A stretch of 46,697 bases of DNA from Bacteroidota bacterium (GTDB taxonomy: Bacteria > Bacteroidota > Bacteroidia > Flavobacteriales > Flavobacteriaceae), in assembly GCA_023390775.1 (NCBI GenBank), contig JAEWCF010000010.1, forward strand, positions 1-46,697, read 5' to 3'. The translations under genes and the position numbers were made by a program. The notes under the pieces were generated by a model. That model was not told where the DNA came from. It saw nothing but the letters and a program-made list of their open reading frames with translations, and made no database searches. Positions 16,791 through 24,246 of the stretch are shown one piece after another; positions within the stretch are counted from its first letter, which is position 1; each line of letters starts with the position of its first letter.

Positions 16791-16987
16791 ATTACATTTA
16801 TTTGAGTTAGTTATTCCGCAAACTTCACAAATAATTCTTAAATAAACAAATAATACTTCGTAATAATACTGCGCTATTTGTTAAATAAGTGAGCGGCTAA
16901 CCCCAATCAGGACGCAACTTTCGGGAAGATGAAAAATTAACGGAAGGGTTGCGTGGCAATTTCTATTTTTGCAAAAAATATTTTAAA
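16791..16987. promoter_or_regulatory. divergent AT-rich intergenic region susC / rnhB
   Basis: 197 bp, clearly more AT-rich than its surroundings. For rnhB a -7 box TATTTTTG lies at 16964-16971, 16 nt before the ATG. For susC, TATTATTTG-like sequences occur on the minus strand, but none matches TAnnTTTG exactly. The susC promoter must lie here. Confidence 0.55.
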
Positions 16988-17590
16988 ATGCTGTTGCGCA
17001 ATTTCTCGGGGATGTCATTTGAAGCGGGTACCGACGAAGCCGGCCGGGGTTGCCTCGCGGGTCCGGTTACCGCCGCGGCCGTCATCCTGCCGGAGGATTT
17101 CCACAGCGAATTGCTCAACGATTCCAAACAACTCACCGAACGCGACCGCGACAGCCTGCGCCCGGTGATCGAGGAAATGGCGCTGTGTTTTTCCGTCACC
17201 CACATCGGGCACGAAATCATCGACGAAGTCAACATCCTCAACGCTTCCATCCGGGCGATGCAGGAATGTGTGCGCAAATTGAAGACCACTCCTTTATATA
17301 TTATAGTCGACGGCAACCGCTTCAAGCCGGTGGATTCGATTCCCCACAGTTGCATCATCCAGGGCGACGCCAGCTACATGAGCATCGCGGCGGCCTCCAT
17401 CCTGGCCAAGACCCATCGGGACGATTTCATGTCCCGGATCCACGAGGAATTCCCGATGTACAACTGGAAACAAAATAAAGGATACCCCACCCCCGAACAC
17501 CGGGAAGCCATTCGTCGTTACGGCATCACGCCCTACCACCGAAAATCGTTCAGGTTGCTTCCCGAACAGCTCGAACTCGACCTGGCCTAA
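16988..17590 (+). CDS. rnhB: ribonuclease HII
   Basis: 200 aa. Start at ATG 16988, because the -7 box at 16964-16971 lies inside the longer frame; a second possible start is 17012. Catalytic acidic residues are visible: D16 and E17 in GTDEAGRG, D108 in IIVDGNRF and D127 in IIQGDASYMS, followed by AAASILAKTHRD, all RNase HII signatures. It cleaves RNA in RNA/DNA hybrids, including single ribonucleotides in DNA. Its stop codon overlaps the convergent lipB stop by 4 bp. Confidence 0.95.
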   Translation: MLLRNFSGMSFEAGTDEAGRGCLAGPVTAAAVILPEDFHSELLNDSKQLTERDRDSLRPVIEEMALCFSVTHIGHEIIDEVNILNASIRAMQECVRKLKTTPLYIIVDGNRFKPVDSIPHSCIIQGDASYMSIAAASILAKTHRDDFMSRIHEEFPMYNWKQNKGYPTPEHREAIRRYGITPYHRKSFRLLPEQLELDLA

Positions 17591-18291
17591 TCCTTGGCCC
17601 GAGCCTCGAAAAGAGTAAGAAAATGCCCAAATAATTTTTGCCTGACCTCTTCTTCATCGACAGGCCGTCCCAATTCGACATGCATTGACGTCACGCCCTT
17701 TCCGCGTATCCCGCAGGGAATGATATTGTCAAAATAGCCGAGATCGGCGTTCGCATTGAGCGCAAAACCGTGCATGGTCACCCATCGGGATGCCCTGACG
17801 CCCATCGCGCAGATTTTTCTCGCAAAAGGAGTTCCGACATCGAGCCACACCCCTGTTTCGCCGGGGCTTCGGGTGCCGGTCAGGCCGTATTCGGCAATCG
17901 TCAATATCACCATCTCTTCAAGGAGCCTCAGGTACTTGTGGATATCGGTGAAGAAATTTTCAAGGTCAAGGATCGGATAACCCACGATCTGGCCCGGCCC
18001 GTGGTAGGTGATGTCACCGCCGCGGTTGATCTTGTAGAATGTCGCGCCTTTCTTTTGCAACTGTTCGGCATTGAGAAGCAGGTTGGATTCGTCGCCGCTC
18101 TTGCCGAGCGTGTATACGTGCGGATGCTCCACAAACAGGAAATGGTTGGGAGTGGCGCAGGGCTCACCATGCCGGTTGGCCATCTTGATTTCGACGATCT
18201 CCCTGAACAGGCTCTCCTGATAGTCCCAGGCTTGTTGGTAATCCATCACGCCGAGGTTCTGCAGCGCGACCGTTTTGTTTTTCTCGGGCAT
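17587..18291 (-). CDS. lipB: octanoyltransferase LipB
   Basis: 234 aa. Transfers octanoyl from acyl carrier protein to lipoyl domains, such as that of the E2 encoded at 38002-39282. Signature RGGDITYHGPGQIVGYPI at about 90-107, catalytic K159 in ARKICAMGVR and C193 in IIPCGIRGKGVTS. Length is close to the family norm. It ends convergently with rnhB, overlapping it by 4 bp, and starts 96 bp from the divergent lysS. A -7-like box TAATTTTG (18303-18296) is 4 nt upstream of the start. Confidence 0.95.
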   Translation of the reverse strand: MPEKNKTVALQNLGVMDYQQAWDYQESLFREIVEIKMANRHGEPCATPNHFLFVEHPHVYTLGKSGDESNLLLNAEQLQKKGATFYKINRGGDITYHGPGQIVGYPILDLENFFTDIHKYLRLLEEMVILTIAEYGLTGTRSPGETGVWLDVGTPFARKICAMGVRASRWVTMHGFALNANADLGYFDNIIPCGIRGKGVTSMHVELGRPVDEEEVRQKLFGHFLTLFEARAKD

Positions 18292-18295
18292 CCGG

Positions 18296-18303
18296 CAAAA
18301 TTA
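18296..18303 (-). promoter_or_regulatory. -7-like box of lipB
   Basis: Minus strand TAATTTTG, a match to TAnnTTTG, 4 nt before the lipB ATG. No well-spaced TTG is seen. Confidence 0.4.
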
Positions 18304-18337
18304 CGACAATTCGCGCAAGGTCGGCCGCATCGGCAAA

Positions 18338-18367
18338 TTGACAACCGCGCCAATTATATTATCTTTG
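18338..18367 (+). promoter_or_regulatory. lysS promoter
   Basis: TTG (18338-18340), 19 nt, TATCTTTG (18360-18367), then 20 nt to the ATG at 18388. Both boxes and spacing match the Bacteroidota housekeeping promoter. Confidence 0.75.
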
Positions 18368-18387
18368 CGCTCTTAAAATTCTACCAC

Positions 18388-20088
18388 ATGGCACTGTCCG
18401 AACAGGAGCTGCTGCGCAGGGAAGCGCTGAGGCAATTACGCGAACTGGGCATCGATCCCTATCCCGCCGACGAATTCAAGGTTACCGCGCTCACCTCGCA
18501 GGTCCTGGCCGATTTTGACAAATTTGAAGATACCGAGGTCGTGATGGCCGGGCGCATGATGTCCCGCAGGATCATGGGCAAGGCTTCCTTTGCCGAACTC
18601 AAGGATTCCGAAGGCCGCATCCAGGTCTATATTTCGCGCGATGACATCAGTACCGATGCGGAAAGCACCCAATACAACACCGTATTCAGGAAATTGCTGG
18701 ACATCGGCGATTTTATCGGCATCCGGGGAAAGGTTTTCCGGACGCAGGTGGGCGAAATTTCGGTGCATGTGACCCAACTGACCGTTTTGTCAAAGGCGCT
18801 TCGCCCGCTTCCGGTGGTCAAGACGGATGCCGATGGCAAGATCCACGATGCCTTCGCCGATCCCGAGCAGCGCTATCGTCGCCGGTATGTCGACCTCACG
18901 GTGAACGACCACGTCAAGGAAACCTTCGTCAAGCGCACGAAACTGTTCAATGCGATGCGTTCGTTTTTCAACGACAGGGGCTACCTCGAAGTGGAGACGC
19001 CCGTCCTGCAACCGATTCCGGGAGGTGCGGCGGCGCGCCCGTTCGTGACGCACCACAACTCGCTGGATATCCCGTTATATATGAGGATTGCAAACGAACT
19101 TTACCTCAAGCGGCTTATTGTAGGCGGATTTGAGGGCGTTTACGAATTCTCCAAGAATTTCCGCAACGAAGGCATGGACCGCACGCACAATCCCGAGTTC
19201 ACGGCCATGGAAATCTACGTCGCCTATAAGGATTACAACTGGATGATGGCGTTCACCGAGCAACTTCTGGAATTTTGCGCGATGCAGGTCAACGGCACGA
19301 CCAAGGCCGTATTCGGGGAACATCAGGTGGACTTCAAGGCTCCGTACAAGCGGATTACCATGACCGACGCCATCCTGCAGTACACCGGCTTCGACATCAG
19401 CGGAAAAACCGAGGACGAACTCGCCGCGGCAGCGAAATCCATGGGGATCGAGGTCGATGCGACGATGGGCAAAGGCAAGCTGATCGACGAGATCTTCGGC
19501 GCAAAGTGCGAAGGGAATTTCATCCAGCCGACCTTCATCACCGATTATCCCAAGGAAATGAGCCCGCTTTGCAAATCGCATCGCGACAATCCGGAACTTA
19601 CCGAGCGATTCGAGTTGATGGTCTGCGGAAAGGAAATCGCTAACGCCTATTCGGAACTCAACGACCCCATTGACCAGCGTGAAAGGTTCGAGGCCCAGCT
19701 CCAGCTCGCGGAACGCGGTGACGACGAAGCCACACAGTTCATCGATCACGATTTCCTGCGCGCGCTTGAATATGGCATGCCACCAACATCCGGGCTTGGC
19801 ATCGGGATGGACCGACTGATCATGTTCCTGACCAACAACGCCTCGATCCAGGAAGTGTTGTTTTTCCCGCAGATGCGCCCCGAGAAAAAATCCGTGGAAC
19901 TAACCGCCGACGAAAAACTGATTTCCGAGATACTGGCCTCGAGCAAACGCCTCGCCCTCGATGCCCTGCGCGCCCAAACCGGTTTAAGTGGCAAGAAATG
20001 GGACGCCGCCATGAAAGGGCTTGCCAAACACGGGTTGGTCACCGTGACACTCGAGGGAGAGAGCAAGATCGTGGAGATCAAACAATAA
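18388..20088 (+). CDS. lysS: lysyl-tRNA synthetase (class II)
   Basis: 566 aa. Start at ATG 18388, after the promoter; an open frame reaching back to 17770 is antisense to lipB and not real. Residues about 55-160 form the OB-fold anticodon-binding domain (VVMAGRMMSRRIMGKASFAE). The catalytic domain holds class II motifs: motif 1 near FFNDRGYLEVETPVLQPIPG, motif 2 FSKNFRNEGMDRTHNPEFTA, motif 3 GLGIGMDRLIMFL. About 60 residues follow motif 3 (from ELTADEKLISEILASS), a C-terminal extension usual in Bacteroidota. Charges tRNA-Lys. Confidence 0.96.
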   Translation: MALSEQELLRREALRQLRELGIDPYPADEFKVTALTSQVLADFDKFEDTEVVMAGRMMSRRIMGKASFAELKDSEGRIQVYISRDDISTDAESTQYNTVFRKLLDIGDFIGIRGKVFRTQVGEISVHVTQLTVLSKALRPLPVVKTDADGKIHDAFADPEQRYRRRYVDLTVNDHVKETFVKRTKLFNAMRSFFNDRGYLEVETPVLQPIPGGAAARPFVTHHNSLDIPLYMRIANELYLKRLIVGGFEGVYEFSKNFRNEGMDRTHNPEFTAMEIYVAYKDYNWMMAFTEQLLEFCAMQVNGTTKAVFGEHQVDFKAPYKRITMTDAILQYTGFDISGKTEDELAAAAKSMGIEVDATMGKGKLIDEIFGAKCEGNFIQPTFITDYPKEMSPLCKSHRDNPELTERFELMVCGKEIANAYSELNDPIDQRERFEAQLQLAERGDDEATQFIDHDFLRALEYGMPPTSGLGIGMDRLIMFLTNNASIQEVLFFPQMRPEKKSVELTADEKLISEILASSKRLALDALRAQTGLSGKKWDAAMKGLAKHGLVTVTLEGESKIVEIKQ

Positions 20089-20164
20089 AATTTTCCCAAT
20101 TTGCATCTGGCCTTAAACCCTGGCGCGATCATGGCATCCAATGGGCCAAATAAAAACGATACAA

Positions 20165-20605
20165 ATGAAAAAATTATTAATGATCGCGATGTTGGCCACC
20201 GGCCTGGCATCGTTTGCGCAGGAAGCCGACAGGATGGAAAAGCAAAGGCTTTCGCCCAAGCAAAGGAATCAGCTCCGCCTTAAGCAGATGACGCTTGACC
20301 TTGACCTTTCGGCCGCGCAGCAAAAAGAGATGGCGAAGGTGATTGCAGAACAGTCGGCAAACCGCGAAAAGTTGATCGCCGAGCGAAAATCTTCAAAAGA
20401 GGCGCGCAAGGAATTTTCCAAAGATGAACAATTTGCACAACGCAAGGCCATGCTTGACCAGAAAATCGCGATGAAGGCCCGCGTGAAGCAGATCCTGACG
20501 CCCGAGCAATATGCAAAATGGGAGTCCCGCAAAGGCCATAAGGCCGTCGCAAAGGAAAAGCGAATGAAAATGAAGCACAACGCCCGGAAGATGGAGAAAA
20601 AATAA
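20165..20605 (+). CDS. small Spy/LTxxQ-like periplasmic protein
   Basis: 146 aa, starting MKKLLMIAMLATGLASFAQ (signal peptide); an ATG 8 codons earlier would spoil the signal. The mature part is a highly charged helical protein: DLSAAQQKEMAKVIAEQ and the LTPEQYAKWE motif place it near the Spy/CpxP LTxxQ group, and the very basic C-terminus (RMKMKHNARKMEKK) is notable. A periplasmic chaperone or metal-sensing role is only a guess from the fold. It follows lysS by 76 bp and a paralogue-like gene comes next. Confidence 0.7.
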   Translation: MKKLLMIAMLATGLASFAQEADRMEKQRLSPKQRNQLRLKQMTLDLDLSAAQQKEMAKVIAEQSANREKLIAERKSSKEARKEFSKDEQFAQRKAMLDQKIAMKARVKQILTPEQYAKWESRKGHKAVAKEKRMKMKHNARKMEKK

Positions 20606-20606
20606 T

Positions 20607-20637
20607 TTTGGCGCTTTGCATAAATTGTTTAGCTTTG
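20607..20637 (+). promoter_or_regulatory. promoter of the second Spy-like gene
   Basis: TTTG (20607-20610), 19 nt, TAGCTTTG (20630-20637), then 28 nt to the ATG at 20666. It suggests separate control from the preceding gene. Confidence 0.65.
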
Positions 20638-20665
20638 GATACCTAATTTTCAAAAAGTTATACAG

Positions 20666-21010
20666 ATGAAAAAATTTGTTGCTGCCTTCGCGATGTTCCT
20701 CGCCTTCACAGCTGCCTCGATAGCCCAGGAGCAAAAAATGACCAACGAGGAAAAAGCCAAGATCGAAGCCTATCAGCTTTCTGAAAAATTGGGCCTGACC
20801 GGCAAAAAGCAGGAAGAATTCATGACCTTGCTGATGCAAAAGCACCAAACAATCGATAGCCCCAAAATGTCGACCGAGCGCAAGACCGAAATGACCCGCA
20901 TTGTAGATGAACGGCTGCGCGCGATCCTGACGCCCGAACAGCTCAGGAAATTGGAAGGCCATCCGCATTTGCTGAATACTTCGGCGCAGGCTGCTCCGAA
21001 GACAAGATAA
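20666..21010 (+). CDS. small Spy/LTxxQ-like periplasmic protein
   Basis: 114 aa with signal peptide MKKFVAAFAMFLAFTAASIA. The mature part is helical, with KLGLTGKKQEEFMTLLMQKH and, near the C-terminus, LTPEQLRKLEGHP. That is the same LTPEQ motif as in its upstream neighbour, so the two are probably distant relatives. Function unknown; the family link to Spy/CpxP is by motif only. A terminator follows. Confidence 0.7.
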   Translation: MKKFVAAFAMFLAFTAASIAQEQKMTNEEKAKIEAYQLSEKLGLTGKKQEEFMTLLMQKHQTIDSPKMSTERKTEMTRIVDERLRAILTPEQLRKLEGHPHLLNTSAQAAPKTR

Positions 21011-21030
21011 TCAAGACTTGACAATTTGAT

Positions 21031-21057
21031 AAAGGCTGCTTCGGCGGCCTTTTTTTA
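21031..21057 (+). terminator. intrinsic terminator
   Basis: AAAGGCTGC TTCG GCGGCCTTT followed by TTTTT: a 9-bp stem with one G-T pair, UUCG loop and T-run. It ends the plus-strand lysS-side genes; its sequence resembles the SusCD terminator at 10189. Confidence 0.88.
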
Positions 21058-21101
21058 TGGGGAAACCGTAAAGATTCTTACGGGGAAGTTACTAAATTGC
21101 A

Positions 21102-21134
21102 AGACCTCAAAGGTTTTGAAAACCTTTGAGGTCT
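21102..21134. repeat. 16-bp perfect palindrome between convergent genes
   Basis: AGACCTCAAAGGTTTT (21102-21117), a single G, then the exact inverse AAAACCTTTGAGGTCT (21119-21134). It lies 20 bp beyond the hemL stop. It may act as the hemL terminator or be a mobile palindromic repeat; I believe similar palindromes are common in Flavobacterium spacers, but cannot check here. Confidence 0.85.
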
Positions 21135-21154
21135 ATAGCAACATCTTACTTTTT

Positions 21155-22441
21155 TTAAATTCCCTTCGCCACCTTCCTTATCGCATCGATCGTATAGTCC
21201 AGGTCCTCATACGTCAGGGCATCAGTGATGAACCAGGTCTCATACGCGGACGGCGCGATATATACGCCTTCAGCCAGAAGCCCGTGGAAGAAGTCCTTGA
21301 ACCGCTGGTTGTCCCCTCGTGCCGCCGAACTGAAATCCGTAACCGGAGCGCCGTCAAAATGAACCGATATCATGGAACCCGTGCGATTGATCGTGTGCTC
21401 TGTTCCGGCATCGTTTAAAGCCTGCGCAATTCCTTTGTGGAGATAGGCGGTTTTTTGGTCAAGCCTGTTATAAATTTCACGATCGCGGTTCAATTCCTGG
21501 AGCATGGCCAGTCCGGCAGCCATCGCCAAAGGATTGCCCGACAAAGTCCCCGCCTGATAGACAGGCCCGAGGGGCGCAAGATAATCCATGATTTCATTGC
21601 GTGCGGCAAAGGCCCCAACCGGTAGCCCGCCCCCGATCACTTTTCCGAAAGTGGCGATATCTGCAGTAATATTAAAAAGTTCCTGAGCTCCGCCGGCGGC
21701 AAGCCTGAATCCCGTCATCACCTCGTCAAAGATCAACAGGATGCCTTCACGGTCGCAAATGTCCCGGAGGCCCTGCAAAAATCCTGGCGCCGGTGGGATG
21801 CATCCCATATTCCCGGCCACGGGTTCAATGATGATGGCCGCGATGCCTCCGGTGTTGGCAAGGCACAGTTCTTCCACGCTCGATAGGTCGTTGTATCGTG
21901 CCATCAGGGTGTCCTGAGCAGTTCCTTTTGTCACTCCCGGGCTATTGGGCGTCCCAAAGGTCATGGCGCCGCTTCCGGCCTGGATCAAAAAGGAGTCCGA
22001 ATGGCCGTGATAGCATCCCGCAAATTTGATGATTTTATCCCGGCCGGTAAATCCCCGGGCGAGCCTAACCGCACTCATGCAGGCCTCGGTCCCGGAGTTG
22101 ACCATCCGGATTTTGTCCGCGCCGGGAATCATGGAAACGGCGAGTTCGGCAATTTGGGTCTCCAGCGCGGTCGGCATGCCAAAGGAAGTTCCCAATTTCG
22201 CCCTTTCGGTAACGGCTTCAATGACTTTTGGATGTGCGTGGCCGAGGATCATCGGCCCCCAGGAGTTGATATAATCGATGAGTTTGTTTCCGTCGGGGTC
22301 GAAGAGGTAGGCACCTTTTGCCCTTTCAACGAATATCGGGGTGCCCCCAACGGATTTGAAAGCCCGGACGGGTGAATTGACCCCGCCGGGTATGACGCGT
22401 TGCGCCTCGTGAAAAAGCGCGCTGCTCCTTTGATAAAGCAT
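21155..22441 (-). CDS. hemL: glutamate-1-semialdehyde 2,1-aminomutase
   Basis: 428 aa, PLP enzyme turning glutamate-1-semialdehyde into 5-aminolevulinate for haem synthesis. Family hallmarks: IPGGVNSPVRAFKSVGG at 17-33, GTEACMSAVRLARGFTGR at 118-134, HGHSD, and K267 in TFGKVIGGGLPVGAF as the PLP lysine, then YQAGTLSGNPLAMAAG. The start ATG shares its A with the stop of the upstream glucosaminidase gene (TAATG), so translation is probably coupled. Confidence 0.96.
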   Translation of the reverse strand: MLYQRSSALFHEAQRVIPGGVNSPVRAFKSVGGTPIFVERAKGAYLFDPDGNKLIDYINSWGPMILGHAHPKVIEAVTERAKLGTSFGMPTALETQIAELAVSMIPGADKIRMVNSGTEACMSAVRLARGFTGRDKIIKFAGCYHGHSDSFLIQAGSGAMTFGTPNSPGVTKGTAQDTLMARYNDLSSVEELCLANTGGIAAIIIEPVAGNMGCIPPAPGFLQGLRDICDREGILLIFDEVMTGFRLAAGGAQELFNITADIATFGKVIGGGLPVGAFAARNEIMDYLAPLGPVYQAGTLSGNPLAMAAGLAMLQELNRDREIYNRLDQKTAYLHKGIAQALNDAGTEHTINRTGSMISVHFDGAPVTDFSSAARGDNQRFKDFFHGLLAEGVYIAPSAYETWFITDALTYEDLDYTIDAIRKVAKGI

Positions 22442-23349
22442 TAGTTTACGATTAGCTGTTGACCGATCGAGATGGTGTTATCGGTTATGTTGTTCTTGCG
22501 GCGAAGCTCGTCAACGCTGATGTTGAACCTTCTTGAAATCGAATAGAGCGTATCGCCCTGCGTAACCTGGTAACGGCTCGCGGAGGATTCCATTGGTTCG
22601 CGTTGCACCGGCGTAAAATCACGGCCCAATACCTCGGCGTCGTAGCGCTGAAGCTGGTACCTTTCAATGATGCTGATCAGTTTTTCAGGGTATTTGGGAT
22701 CGGTCGCATAACCCGCAGTGCGGAGGCCTTTTGCCCATGCCTTGTAATCGTCCTTGTCAAGGCTGAAAAGCCCCGCGTAACGTTGCCGTGAGGTCAGGAA
22801 AAGGGAGTGGTCGCGGTAGGACTCCGCTGATTCACGGTATTTTCGGAAGCATTCGCCGGCCGAGTCATCGTCATAGGAGACGCTCTCACCCGTCCATTCC
22901 TTGTGGCACTTGATCCCAAAATGATTATTGGCAATGTTGCTCAACGGGCCCGTCCCCGCACCTGATTCGAGTATACCCTGGCCCAGGATGATGCTGGCGG
23001 GAATTCCGTACTGCGCCATATTTGCCTTGGCGATATCCTTAAAAGTATCGATATAATCCAGCACCATTGCCGTAGTGACCTTGACCCTTGTTGTGGCTTC
23101 CAGGATTTCCTGCTTGGAGTATACGGTCTCTTTGGAATTCGATTTTGACTCCTCGCGTGCAGTCTCGTACTGTTGTTCGATACGGCGGCGTTCTGCCGAT
23201 TGAGTCGTGGGCCTCGGCGCGGGTTTGCGCGTATTCCGGGCGACGGCGGTGGTTGGTTTCTTGGTCACCGGCCTTTTGGCGACGGACTTGCTGCTGCCGC
23301 ACGCGACGGCGATGAGCAACATCAGTAAAAAGGAAATTTTCCTGATCAT
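22441..23349 (-). CDS. glucosaminidase-LysM lipoprotein (peptidoglycan hydrolase)
   Basis: 302 aa. Lipoprotein signal ending LLIAVACGSSKS; a basic, proline-rich linker (about 25-80); a GH73-type glucosaminidase domain (about 95-235) with QYGIPASIILGQGILESGAG, where E of LESG is the expected catalytic acid, plus NNHFGIKCHKEW and YRESAESYRDHSLFL; and a C-terminal LysM motif (RYQVTQGDTLYSISRRF to the end, about 258-302). It would cut peptidoglycan glycan chains at the outer-membrane inner face. It lies 3 bp after the ACC-deaminase-like gene and overlaps hemL by one base. Confidence 0.92.
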   Translation of the reverse strand: MIRKISFLLMLLIAVACGSSKSVAKRPVTKKPTTAVARNTRKPAPRPTTQSAERRRIEQQYETAREESKSNSKETVYSKQEILEATTRVKVTTAMVLDYIDTFKDIAKANMAQYGIPASIILGQGILESGAGTGPLSNIANNHFGIKCHKEWTGESVSYDDDSAGECFRKYRESAESYRDHSLFLTSRQRYAGLFSLDKDDYKAWAKGLRTAGYATDPKYPEKLISIIERYQLQRYDAEVLGRDFTPVQREPMESSASRYQVTQGDTLYSISRRFNISVDELRRKNNITDNTISIGQQLIVN

Positions 23350-23352
23350 ATA

Positions 23353-24246
23353 TTAAGTTATTAGGGGCAAATTCGCTTTCCCGAGCCGCAGGTTCATCCC
23401 CGCAATGCCCTGCAGCCCGCCGGTATGGATCGCCAGGATCCGCGTATTGGGTTTAAAAAAACCATCCCGGATCAGACTCATAACGCCAAACATCATCTTT
23501 CCCGTATAAACCGGGTCGAGGGCGATTCCGTGCCGGCTCTTGAAATCGTTGATGAATTGGATCAGTTCCGAAGTCACCTTTCCATATCCGCCGAAATCAA
23601 AGTCACTGACAAGATCCCAATTGTCCCTCTCCGAAAATCCTGCGATCGTCTGCCTGACCGATTCGTCCCGCACCGAGGCGAAAGCCAGAATTTTCTGGTG
23701 GCCCGATGCACTTCGGGACAAACCTGCGACCGTTCCACCGGTCCCGCAGGCACAGCAAATATAGTCAAATGAAAAATCGCCTTCGCCCAATATTTCTTCA
23801 CATCCCCGTACGGCATCGGCATTTGTCCCTCCTTCCGGAATATGGAAAAACGCGCCGAACCTTTGCTGCATAAGGGCTAGGAATTGCGGGGACTGTTTGT
23901 CCCGATAAGAATGCCTGTTGATAAAATGAAGTTTCATGCCCTGCGAGCGTGCGAAATCAAGCGTCGGATTAAGCGGCATGTCCTGCAATTCTTCTCCCCT
24001 GATCACGCCGATCGTCGGGATCCCATAAAGCTTCCCGGCGGCGGCGGTTGCCGCGACGTGATTGGAAAAAGCACCTCCGAAGGTCAGAATGGGCAGCCCC
24101 GATTGTTTGGCGGCCGCAATGTTGAACTGGAGTTTTCGGAATTTGTTTCCCGAAACAAGCGGATGCAGGAGATCCTCCCGCCTTAAAAAAAGCGATATCG
24201 ACGAATCTCCCAGCGCGATCTTGTGAGTAGGTATTTCCAGATTAAT
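23353..24246 (-). CDS. ACC deaminase/D-cysteine desulfhydrase-like PLP enzyme, apparent ATT start
   Basis: Fold-type II PLP enzyme of about 297 aa. A GTG at 24006 would give only 217 aa and lose the PLP lysine. Continuing the same frame upstream gives conserved family sequence: EIPTHKIALG, REDLLHPLVSGNKFRKLQF (K35 is the PLP lysine), FGGAFSNHVAATAAA. No ATG, GTG or TTG exists in frame between the conserved N-terminus and the stop at 24300-24298. ATT at 24246-24244 overlaps the preceding stop as TAATT, the same geometry as TAATG at the next-but-one junction, so ATT is the preferred start; ATA (24249) and CTG (24240) are alternatives. Catalysis (ACC to oxobutyrate and ammonia, or D-cysteine breakdown) is not settled by sequence. 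Confidence 0.8.
   Translation of the reverse strand: MNLEIPTHKIALGDSSISLFLRREDLLHPLVSGNKFRKLQFNIAAAKQSGLPILTFGGAFSNHVAATAAAGKLYGIPTIGVIRGEELQDMPLNPTLDFARSQGMKLHFINRHSYRDKQSPQFLALMQQRFGAFFHIPEGGTNADAVRGCEEILGEGDFSFDYICCACGTGGTVAGLSRSASGHQKILAFASVRDESVRQTIAGFSERDNWDLVSDFDFGGYGKVTSELIQFINDFKSRHGIALDPVYTGKMMFGVMSLIRDGFFKPNTRILAIHTGGLQGIAGMNLRLGKANLPLIT

Noticed and set aside
17770..18387. Open frame extending lysS upstream by about 200 codons
   Set aside because: It is antisense to lipB, and a full promoter lies at 18338-18367, inside the extension.
23353..24006. 217-residue enzyme starting at GTG 24006
   Set aside because: Conserved family sequence, including the PLP lysine, continues upstream in the same frame.
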